Below, one piece after another: positions 13,735 through 20,244 of a stretch of DNA of 27,817 bases (within the stretch, counting starts at the first letter, position 1; every line of letters starts with the position of its first letter). The stretch is from Methylotenera sp. (lineage in GTDB: Bacteria; Pseudomonadota; Gammaproteobacteria; Burkholderiales; Methylophilaceae). Below the pieces are notes generated by a model. The model ran no database searches and was not told where the DNA came from. It worked only from the letters and a program-made list of their open reading frames with translations. Both the position numbers and the translations under genes were made by a program. The stretch is taken from contig SXVG01000030.1 of assembly GCA_005791685.1 (NCBI GenBank), forward strand, positions 1 to 27,817, written 5' to 3'.

Positions 13735-14699
13735 GACTGATTTCCTGATGTTTGGCCACCGGCAAGTATGGCCATGACCGCCATGCGGATAGCAATACCG
13801 TAGGTCACTTGCGGCAGAATAACGGATTGCTTGCCATCGGCTACGCTAGAATCAATTTCGACGCCACGATTCATCGGCCCTGGGTGCAGGACGATGGCGT
13901 CGGGCTTAGCCAGGCTTAATTTTTCTTGGCTAAGACCATAGGTTTTAAAGTATTCTTGGGCGCTGGGTAACATGGCCCCGTTCATACGTTCGTTTTGTAG
14001 GCGTAACATCATGACCACGTCGACATCTTTGAGCCCAGCCCGCATGTCGTGGAACACTTGCACGCCTAGTTTTTCTACGTCGGCAGGCAGCAGTGTTTTA
14101 GGCGCAATCACCCGTACTTCGGGTACGCCCAAGGTCGTCAGGGCGTGAATTTCAGATCTGGCCACCCGCGAGTGCAGTATGTCGCCAACGATAGCCACGC
14201 GTAGGTTATGCATGTCTGGCTTGTATTTGCGTATGGTAAACACATCCAGCAGCCCTTGTGTCGGGTGCGAATGGCGGCCATCGCCGGCATTGATGACGTG
14301 TATGTGTTGGGGCACGTGCTGGGCAATGAAATGTGCGGCACCCGATTGCGCGTGGCGCACCACAAACATATCCGCATGCATGGCAATCAGGTTGTCCACC
14401 GTGTCTAAAATGGTTTCGCCTTTGGATTGTGAAGAGGTGTTGACATTTAAGCTGATGACGTCGGCCGAGAGTCGTTTAGCGGCGATTTCAAAGGTGGTGC
14501 GGGTGCGGGTGCTGTTTTCAAAAAATAGATTGCAAATGGTCTTTCCGCGCAATAAAGGCACTTTTTTTACTTCTCGCTCAGCCACACCCACAAAGGATTC
14601 TGCCGTATCTAGAATTTGCTTCAAGATCTTTTTGGGTAAGCCTTCGATAGACAGAAGGTGGCGTAATTGGCCGTCAGAATAGAGTTGAGGATTATGCAT
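13731..14699 (-). CDS. pyrB: Aspartate carbamoyltransferase catalytic subunit
   Basis: PyrB joins carbamoyl phosphate and aspartate to make carbamoyl aspartate, the first committed step of pyrimidine synthesis. The 322-residue chain has the carbamoyl phosphate loop FFENSTRTRTTFE (59-71), SSQSKGET (89-96) with the active-site serine and lysine, VVRHAQSGAAH (113-123), the GRHSHPTQGLLD segment (141-152), and the aspartate-binding MMLRLQNERM and HPGPMNRG regions. The start overlaps the pyrR end by 8 bases and the stop overlaps pyrX by 4, so three proteins are translationally linked. No pyrI regulatory chain is present here; pairing with the PyrC' protein suggests the dodecameric PyrB-PyrC' type of transcarbamoylase. 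Confidence 0.97.
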   Translation of the reverse strand: MHNPQLYSDGQLRHLLSIEGLPKKILKQILDTAESFVGVAEREVKKVPLLRGKTICNLFFENSTRTRTTFEIAAKRLSADVISLNVNTSSQSKGETILDTVDNLIAMHADMFVVRHAQSGAAHFIAQHVPQHIHVINAGDGRHSHPTQGLLDVFTIRKYKPDMHNLRVAIVGDILHSRVARSEIHALTTLGVPEVRVIAPKTLLPADVEKLGVQVFHDMRAGLKDVDVVMMLRLQNERMNGAMLPSAQEYFKTYGLSQEKLSLAKPDAIVLHPGPMNRGVEIDSSVADGKQSVILPQVTYGIAIRMAVMAILAGGQTSGNQS

Positions 14700-15252
14700 G
14701 CTTAGGGCTCGCCTGATTATTCGATGGGGTTGGCAATTTTAAGGCAAGGCTTAAAGTGCCGTCGGCATTTTGCTGTAATTGCAAGTTTTGTGTTGCCGTG
14801 AGGCTTAAGTCTATGGCCGTGATTTGCGGTGTGATAGGCAGTTCACGGCCGCCGCGATTGACTAAGGCCACTAGGGTAATGCTGGCTGGCCGACCGTAGT
14901 CAAACAATTCATTCATGGCGGCACGGGTGGTGCGACCAGTGTAGAACACGTCGTCAATTAAGATAATGTGCTTATTTTCAACATCGAAAGCAATTTGACT
15001 GGGTTGATTTTCCGGCTTGAGGCCGCGCTTGGCATAATCGTCTCGATAAAAAGACACATCCAGGGTGCCGTGTTCAATCGCTAGGGCTTTAATGTGGCTG
15101 TCTAGGCGCGCCAGCAATCTTTGCATGATCCAGACGCCACCACTTTGTATGCCTACTAGCGCGGTATTTTTTTGCAGTAAAGGCTGAAGTTTTTCTGCCA
15201 GGCTGGTTAGCAGCACTTCTGCGTCGGGTAAGTGGGTAGGTTCTGATGTCAT
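14692..15252 (-). CDS. pyrR: PyrR bifunctional regulator / uracil phosphoribosyltransferase
   Basis: The 186-residue protein is a type I phosphoribosyltransferase of the PyrR family. Key parts are LVGIQSGGVWIMQRL (32-46), DVSFYRDDYAKRG (65-77) and the PRPP loop IILIDDVFYTGRTTRAAM (97-113, with the paired aspartates). NRGGRELPITP follows. In Gram-positive bacteria PyrR binds pyr mRNA leaders and causes attenuation; in proteobacteria its role is less clear. I looked at the 43 bases before this gene and the short joints downstream and saw no anti-terminator or terminator hairpin, so cis attenuation by PyrR is not supported here. It lies between ruvX and pyrB and overlaps pyrB by 8 bases. Confidence 0.94.
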   Translation of the reverse strand: MTSEPTHLPDAEVLLTSLAEKLQPLLQKNTALVGIQSGGVWIMQRLLARLDSHIKALAIEHGTLDVSFYRDDYAKRGLKPENQPSQIAFDVENKHIILIDDVFYTGRTTRAAMNELFDYGRPASITLVALVNRGGRELPITPQITAIDLSLTATQNLQLQQNADGTLSLALKLPTPSNNQASPKHA

Positions 15253-15295
15253 GAGTGTGTTGATTTTAAGTTATTTTCGATATCATAATTCATGT

Positions 15296-15790
15296 TTAAA
15301 TACTGTCAAAATAGCTTTGCAATATGGTCTGTGCGGCCACTTGATCCAAGTGGGTTTTTTGCGCACGGCCTTTTATCCCAGCTTGTTTGAGTAGCTGACT
15401 GGCTTCAACGGAGCTGTAACGTTCGTCTATCAGCATGACGGGCAGGTTGAAGCGGCCATTAAGTCGGCGGGCAAATTTTTTGCATAATTGTGTCACCTCG
15501 GTTTCCTCGCCAGCCAAATTTAACGGCAGGCCTACTAGCAATAATTTTGGTTGCCATTCTGCTATCAGCGCCGTAATCCTATTAAAGCGCACATTGTTGC
15601 TTTCGTGGTCTATGCTGGTGAGTGCTTGTGCTTGGGCTACGATGTGTTCGCCGACCGCCACCCCTATTCTTTGCTCACCAAAATCAAAGGCCATGGCCGT
15701 GCCAGCTAAGACGATTTTTTCCTGATAAATGTGTTCATTGTCTATCAGTTGTCCGTGCGCTGTTGAGGTGACTGGTACGCTGCTAGCCAT
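15296..15790 (-). CDS. ruvX: Putative pre-16S rRNA nuclease / Holliday junction resolvase-like YqgF
   Basis: This is an RNase H-fold protein of the YqgF/RuvX family, implicated in 16S rRNA 5'-end processing. The core starts at MAFDFGEQRIGVAVG (33-47, with the first catalytic aspartate D36). LLLVGLPLNLAG (83-94), IDERYSSVEA (121-130) and D149 in HLDQVAA follow. The family usually begins at that core, so residues 1-32 are an N-terminal extension. I keep the start at 15790 because its ATG overlaps the yqgE stop as TAATG, a typical coupled junction; the methionine at 15694 is the alternative. yqgE-yqgF adjacency is widely conserved. pyrR follows after 43 bases. Confidence 0.92.
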   Translation of the reverse strand: MASSVPVTSTAHGQLIDNEHIYQEKIVLAGTAMAFDFGEQRIGVAVGEHIVAQAQALTSIDHESNNVRFNRITALIAEWQPKLLLVGLPLNLAGEETEVTQLCKKFARRLNGRFNLPVMLIDERYSSVEASQLLKQAGIKGRAQKTHLDQVAAQTILQSYFDSI

Positions 15791-16365
15791 TAGGCGTGGC
15801 CTGCCACATCAGATAACATGGCTGGATTGATGCCCAGCAAGGCTAGGCTTGCATTGAGTTTGTCCTCGGCTTTGGTGCCGTACAAAATTTTATGCAAAGT
15901 CTCGCCATCTTTGGCTTGCACAGACAGCCATGCGTTTTCGGCAATCTCTTGTTCCAGTTGTCCGGCTGTCCAGCCCGCGTAACCTAAAGCCAGTAACATT
16001 TTTTCCGGGCCTGCACCGATTGCAACCGACTCTAGGATGTCTTTTGAGGTAGTGAGGGCGGTATTTTCGGCTATGCTCATGGTGCTATCCCATACGCCGC
16101 TGTGTTCATGCAGCACAAATCCTCGCTCGGGCTGAACTGGGCCACCATACAGCACATGATTTTGAGCGAGTGCAGCGTCGTTCAAGTCAACTTTTATTTT
16201 TTCAAATAAAGTTTCGTAGGTGATGTCGGTGGGTCGGTTGACGATGACGCCCATGGCGCCATCTTGGTTATGGGTGCAGATGAAAGTGACGGACTTGGAA
16301 AAAAACGGATCCGTCATGCCTGGCATGGCGATGAGGAAGTGACCTGTAAGATTAACGTTTTCCAA
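15790..16365 (-). CDS. yqgE: YqgE/AlgH family protein
   Basis: The 191-residue protein belongs to the UPF0301 family; it was named AlgH from a link to alginate regulation in Pseudomonas, and its biochemical role is not settled. Signatures are LTGHFLIAMPGMTDPFFSKSV near the N-terminus, DGAMGVIVNRP (35-45), VLYGGPVQPERGFVLH (71-86), and the C-terminal ALGYAGWTAGQLEQEIAENAWL. No ATG precedes the conserved HFLIAMPG block in frame, so the start is TTG at 16365; the upstream ribosome site is weak (AGAATAAG). The 54-base gap after ribBA has a TATAAT on the minus strand (16395-16400) without a good -35, so read-through from ribBA or a weak local promoter are both possible. It is coupled to ruvX by a one-base overlap. 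Confidence 0.92.
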   Translation of the reverse strand: MENVNLTGHFLIAMPGMTDPFFSKSVTFICTHNQDGAMGVIVNRPTDITYETLFEKIKVDLNDAALAQNHVLYGGPVQPERGFVLHEHSGVWDSTMSIAENTALTTSKDILESVAIGAGPEKMLLALGYAGWTAGQLEQEIAENAWLSVQAKDGETLHKILYGTKAEDKLNASLALLGINPAMLSDVAGHA

Positions 16366-16419
16366 TGGGCTTATTCTAACATAGCTATTTGTTTATTATA
16401 GAAAATTATTAAAGTGTGC

Positions 16420-17532
16420 TTATTTTGCCTCTAAATAACCGGTGACCTCTAAACCAAAGCCGGCCATGCTGGGCATTTTCCGTGGATTGGCCAGCAACTT
16501 CATTTTACCCACAGCGCAATCCAGTAGGATTTGTGAGCCTATGCCGTAGGTGCGTAATTCTTGGTTGACCCGCACCGGTTGGTCGGCGCCCAGTATGCGC
16601 TCGACTATGCCAGCCCCGGTTTCTTGCTGATGCAATAACACCATGACACCTGACTCTGCCTCGGCGATGACTTGCATGGCCGCCAAGGTATTCCAGCTAT
16701 GGGAGCAACTGGATTTGTCCAGCAGATCGAAAATAGACAGCGGTTCGTGTACCCGTACCAGCGTTTCTTGTGTCGGTGTGGGCTTGCCTTTGATTAAGGC
16801 TAAATGGGTTTCTTTGGCTATTTTATCGCGGTAGGCAATCAGTTGCATGGGGCCATAAGGCGTTTGGATTAAACGTTCTGCCGCTCTTTCGACCAGTCGT
16901 TCTGTTTGTGCGCGGTATTGAATGAGGTCGGCAATCGTGCCAATTTTAAGATTATGCTCGATAGCGAAAGTCATTAAGTCTGGCAAACGCGCCATGCTGC
17001 CATCGTCTTTTAAAATTTCACAAATCACGCTACTGGCTTCGCAGCCGGCTAATTGCGCTAAATCACAGCCAGCTTCGGTGTGGCCGGCACGCACCAGCAC
17101 GCCACCGTCCATGGCGGCCAACGGGAAAATGTGCCCGGGGCTAACGATGTCTTTTGCTTTGGCAGTTTTGGCCACGGCCGCTTGTACGGTGCGCGCTCGG
17201 TCGGCGGCTGAAATGCCGGTAGTCACGCCTTCAGCGGCCTCTATGGAAATGGTGAAATTGGTGCCCATGCGTGCGCCATTTTTTTGCACCATTTTAGTTA
17301 AGTTGAGTTGTCGGCAACGCGCTTCGGTCAGGGTTAAGCAAATGAGGCCGCGGCCATATTTAGCCATAAAGTTGATGTGCTCAGCCGTGACAAACTCTGC
17401 CGCCAGCACCAAATCACCTTCATTTTCGCGGTTTTCATCGTCTACCAACACCACCATGCGGCCGTGTTTAATTTCTGCAATGATTTCTTGGGCGCTGCTT
17501 ATGGTCACGTTTTTTCCAATTACTTTATTCAT
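16420..17532 (-). CDS. ribBA: 3,4-dihydroxy-2-butanone 4-phosphate synthase with degenerate GTP cyclohydrolase II-like domain (RibBA/RibBX)
   Basis: The first 210 or so residues are a full RibB, which turns ribulose 5-phosphate into the four-carbon unit of riboflavin. It has the acidic loop DDENRENEGD (31-40), TTGISAADRARTV (104-116), SPGHIFPLAAMDGGVLVRAGHTEA (from 131) and VICEILKDDG (169-178). Residues 225-370 resemble GTP cyclohydrolase II in outline (TPYGPMQLIAYRD, VRVHEP, RTYGIGSQILLD, GFGLEVTGY), but the zinc cysteine cluster (C-x10-C-x-C) expected after VRVH is absent: that stretch reads VRVHEPLSIFDLLDKSSCSH. The enzyme's DCG and RQEGRGIGL motifs are also missing. This is the RibBX type known from Proteobacteria, so a separate ribA should exist elsewhere. 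It starts 12 bases after ribE. Confidence 0.94.
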   Translation of the reverse strand: MNKVIGKNVTISSAQEIIAEIKHGRMVVLVDDENRENEGDLVLAAEFVTAEHINFMAKYGRGLICLTLTEARCRQLNLTKMVQKNGARMGTNFTISIEAAEGVTTGISAADRARTVQAAVAKTAKAKDIVSPGHIFPLAAMDGGVLVRAGHTEAGCDLAQLAGCEASSVICEILKDDGSMARLPDLMTFAIEHNLKIGTIADLIQYRAQTERLVERAAERLIQTPYGPMQLIAYRDKIAKETHLALIKGKPTPTQETLVRVHEPLSIFDLLDKSSCSHSWNTLAAMQVIAEAESGVMVLLHQQETGAGIVERILGADQPVRVNQELRTYGIGSQILLDCAVGKMKLLANPRKMPSMAGFGLEVTGYLEAK

Positions 17533-17544
17533 GGTTTAGCGATG

Positions 17545-18138
17545 CTATTCTTTTGCCCATTGCGCCATGCGGTCTACGTAGCGGGCGATTTGGTCTACCT
17601 CTAAATTGACTAAGCTGCCCACGGTTAAAAATTGCAAGGTGGTATTTTCCAGCGTATGCGGAATTAGGTTCACGCTAAACACATCCTGCTCTATGCTATT
17701 GATGGTCAGGCTGACGCCATTCACTGCAACTGAACCTTTGTTGGCGATATATTTGCTTAGGGCGTGTGGCGCATGGATGGCCAGCTTCCAACAATCGGAT
17801 AGCTGTTCAAACAGCACAACCCTTGCCACCCCATCGACATGGCCACTCACTAAATGGCCGCCTAATCTGTCGCTAAGGCTTAAGGCTTTTTCTAGGTTGA
17901 CGGCTAGGGGCTCGCTTAAGCCAACGGTCACGGACAGTGTGGCTTGGGATACGTGGGCCTCAAAATGAGTTGGGCTCACTGCCGTCGCGGTTAAGCAAAC
18001 GCCATTGACCGCAATGCTGTCTCCTGTTTGCACGTCCTGCATGCCCAAGCCCGCGCAAGCGATATTGAGCTTTAGGTCTAGGCCTATGGCCTGCGTGTTT
18101 TCGATTTTACCGACGCTTTGTATGATGCCTGTGAACAT
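17545..18138 (-). CDS. ribE: Riboflavin synthase, alpha subunit
   Basis: The enzyme dismutates two molecules of 6,7-dimethyl-8-ribityllumazine to riboflavin and its precursor. The 197-residue protein begins MFTGIIQSVGKI, the invariant family N-terminus, and has two lumazine-binding repeats: the first with GDSIAVNGVCLTATAV (about 40-55) and the second with GSVAVNGVSLTINSI (about 134-148), joined by GGHLVSGHVDG. Both barrels look intact. It is the first gene of the long minus-strand run through ribBA, yqgE, ruvX, pyrR, pyrB and pyrX. Upstream there is no room for an FMN riboswitch: the gap to lolC is 95 bases and none of the conserved RFN blocks is seen. The ATG sits 6 bases after an extended -10 and has no ribosome site. 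Confidence 0.97.
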   Translation of the reverse strand: MFTGIIQSVGKIENTQAIGLDLKLNIACAGLGMQDVQTGDSIAVNGVCLTATAVSPTHFEAHVSQATLSVTVGLSEPLAVNLEKALSLSDRLGGHLVSGHVDGVARVVLFEQLSDCWKLAIHAPHALSKYIANKGSVAVNGVSLTINSIEQDVFSVNLIPHTLENTTLQFLTVGSLVNLEVDQIARYVDRMAQWAKE

Positions 18139-18144
18139 GCCGCA

Positions 18145-18153
18145 ATTTTATCA
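18145..18153 (-). promoter_or_regulatory. Extended -10 promoter of ribE, probably leaderless
   Basis: On the minus strand TGATAAAAT (TG at 18153-18152, hexamer at 18150-18145) is a TGn-extended -10 with a poor -35. Six bases separate it from the A of the ribE ATG, so transcription would start at or next to the start codon. Confidence 0.45.
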
Positions 18154-18217
18154 GAGTTAGCACGGCTTGGGCTTAATTGCTTGCTCGCACAATACTTGTT
18201 AAGCGCTGGCATAAGCC

Positions 18218-18226
18218 TGTTAGAAT
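18218..18226 (+). promoter_or_regulatory. Extended -10 promoter of lolC, probably leaderless
   Basis: TGTTAGAAT (hexamer 18221-18226) is a TGn-extended -10. A possible -35, TTGTTA at 18196-18201, is 19 bases away. Seven bases separate the -10 from the lolC ATG, which has no Shine-Dalgarno sequence. Confidence 0.5.
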
Positions 18227-18233
18227 TTAACCT

Positions 18234-19529
18234 ATGTGGGAAAAATTCAAATCAAGGCTTAAACAGTTTGCCGGCTACGAGCTTTTGCTAGGTCTGCGGT
18301 ATACGCGTGCCAAGCGTAAAAACCATTTTATTTCATTCATCTCCTTGACCAGCATGCTAGGCATAGCGCTCGGCGTGGCGGCGCTGATCGTTGTGCTATC
18401 GGTGATGAATGGTTTTCAAAAAGAGTTGCGCACTCGGATTTTAGGCGTGGCTTCGCATTTGGAAATTAGCGGCCGGAATAATCAGCTAAGTGATTGGCAG
18501 CAGGTGCTGGATTTTTCAATGAAACAACCGCAGGTGCTGGCCGCCGCGCCTTATATTATGGCGCAGGGTATGCTGAGTTACGATCAAGGGGTGCAGGGTG
18601 CTATTGTTCGCGGGGTGTTGCCGGCGACCGAAGACGCCGTGGCGGAGTTGGGCCGCAATATGAAAGTGGGCCGCTTGACGGATTTGAGGGCGGGCGAGTT
18701 CGGTATTATTTTAGGCGCGGATTTGGCGTATAACCTAGGCGCACAAGTGGGCGATAAAGTCTTGCTGATGGCGCCACAAGGGCAATTTACCCCTGCTGGC
18801 ATGGTGCCGCGGCTAAAGCAATTTACCCTTATAGGCCTGTTTCAAGTGGGCATGTATGAATACGACGCTGGCTTGGCGTTGGTGCACTTGGAAGATGCGG
18901 CTAAGTTGTATCGCATGGGCGACAGTGTCTCTGGCGTGCGTTTGAAGTTGGCTGATCTATTTAATGCGCCGGCTATAGGGGCCACCATGGCTAAGCGACT
19001 TAACGCCATGTCAGAGACCGGTGAGCATTATTATGTCAGTGATTGGACCTTGCAGCATGCTAACTTCTTTAAAGCGGTGCAGATGGAAAAGCGCGTGATG
19101 TTCATTATTTTAACCTTGATAGTGGCGGTGGCAGCCTTCAATATTGTTTCTACCTTGGTGATGGCGGTGACGGATAAGCGCGCGGACATCGCCATTATGC
19201 GCACATTGGGAGCCAGCCCATTGAGCATCCTTTGCATATTTATCATACAAGGGGCTTTAATCGGATTAGTTGGCACGCTGTTGGGGGCGGTTTTTGGGGT
19301 GCTGATCGCGCTTAATATCAGCAGCATTATTCCGTTTATCGAAAATTTGTTTCAGGTACAATTTTTAGCTAAAGAAGTGTATGCTATCAGCGAACTGCCT
19401 TCGGATTTGATTTGGGCGGATGTGCTGGTCATAGTGGGCATGTCCTTTGTCTTAAGCCTAGTGGCTACCTTGTATCCTAGTTGGCGAGCCAGCAAAATCA
19501 ACCCGGCAGAGGCTTTGCGCTATGAGTGA
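18234..19529 (+). CDS. lolC: Lipoprotein-releasing system permease LolC/LolE family
   Basis: This is the inner-membrane permease that, with the ATPase LolD, extracts mature lipoproteins from the membrane and passes them to LolA. The 431-residue protein has the expected layout: a cytoplasmic start (ELLLGLRYTRAKRKNHFISFIS), a first membrane helix at about 33-58, the motif VLSVMNGFQKELRTRILG (54-71), a large periplasmic domain to about residue 285, then three helices at about 288-312, 335-365 and 393-413 and the ending YPSWRASKINPAEALRYE. Only one permease gene is present, directly followed by lolD (8-base overlap) and then comEC, with no second paralogue. This suggests a LolDF-like transporter with a homodimeric permease, although a lolE elsewhere cannot be excluded. 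Confidence 0.95.
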   Translation: MWEKFKSRLKQFAGYELLLGLRYTRAKRKNHFISFISLTSMLGIALGVAALIVVLSVMNGFQKELRTRILGVASHLEISGRNNQLSDWQQVLDFSMKQPQVLAAAPYIMAQGMLSYDQGVQGAIVRGVLPATEDAVAELGRNMKVGRLTDLRAGEFGIILGADLAYNLGAQVGDKVLLMAPQGQFTPAGMVPRLKQFTLIGLFQVGMYEYDAGLALVHLEDAAKLYRMGDSVSGVRLKLADLFNAPAIGATMAKRLNAMSETGEHYYVSDWTLQHANFFKAVQMEKRVMFIILTLIVAVAAFNIVSTLVMAVTDKRADIAIMRTLGASPLSILCIFIIQGALIGLVGTLLGAVFGVLIALNISSIIPFIENLFQVQFLAKEVYAISELPSDLIWADVLVIVGMSFVLSLVATLYPSWRASKINPAEALRYE

Positions 19530-20220
19530 TGCAGCAGTTCAGGCGGGTTCAAACGGCGTGGTGTCTTGCGCAGGGCTTTATAAAACCTACCATGGCTTAG
19601 ACGTGGCGGTATTAAATGGTATAGATTTGACGGTCGGTGCCGGTGAACAAATCGCCATAGTCGGCAGCTCTGGTTCTGGCAAAAGCACTTTGTTGCACTT
19701 GCTAGGAGGCTTGGATGCGCCTACTGCGGGCGAGGTGCGTATACTCAATCAAGACTTGTCCCGTTTAAATGAAACCAAAAAAGGCTATTTGCGTAATCGC
19801 AGTCTAGGGTTTGTTTATCAGTTTCATCATCTATTGGCGGAATTTACCGCTTTAGAGAACGTCGCCCTGCCTTTACTTATTAGGCGTATGGCGCGTGATC
19901 AAGCTTTTAAGAGGGCTGCCGCCATATTGACTGAGGTTGGCTTGCAACACAGGTTGGAGCATATGCCGGGCGAATTGTCGGGAGGTGAGCGGCAACGCGC
20001 GGCTTTGGCTCGGGCCTTGGTGAGCGAGCCGCAATGCATATTGGCCGATGAGCCGACGGGTAATCTTGATAGACACACCGCGCATGCGGTGTTTGATTTA
20101 TTGTTAGGATTGAATCAGGACCAGCAAAGAAGTTTGGTGGTGGTGACGCATGACATGGAATTGGCTAAGAAAATGCAGCGCCAATACCAATTGGTTGACG
20201 GTAAGTTGCTGCCACTGTAG
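19522..20220 (+). CDS. lolD: Lipoprotein-releasing system ATP-binding protein LolD
   Basis: LolD is the ABC ATPase that drives lipoprotein release. The 232-residue chain carries all nucleotide-binding motifs: Walker A GSSGSGKST (48-56), Q-loop Q100 in GFVYQFHHLL, the MacB/LolD-type EFTALENVALPLL, signature LSGGERQR (152-159), Walker B CILADEPTGNLD (172-183) and H210 in VVVTHD. The ATG lies inside the lolC end with an 8-base overlap, so the two are translated together. Family members also include MacB and FtsE ATPases, but the partner permease settles the assignment. comEC starts 24 bases after its stop. Confidence 0.96.
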   Translation: MSDAAVQAGSNGVVSCAGLYKTYHGLDVAVLNGIDLTVGAGEQIAIVGSSGSGKSTLLHLLGGLDAPTAGEVRILNQDLSRLNETKKGYLRNRSLGFVYQFHHLLAEFTALENVALPLLIRRMARDQAFKRAAAILTEVGLQHRLEHMPGELSGGERQRAALARALVSEPQCILADEPTGNLDRHTAHAVFDLLLGLNQDQQRSLVVVTHDMELAKKMQRQYQLVDGKLLPL

Positions 20221-20244
20221 ACGCGCTGTGTTTTAGTCTTAGCC

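Noticed and set aside
15253..15295. Possible PyrR-controlled attenuator before pyrR
   Set aside because: The 43-base gap has no stem followed by a T run and no PyrR-binding loop that I can recognise.
18139..18233. Possible FMN riboswitch before the riboflavin operon
   Set aside because: The gap is too short for the usual element and none of its conserved blocks is present.
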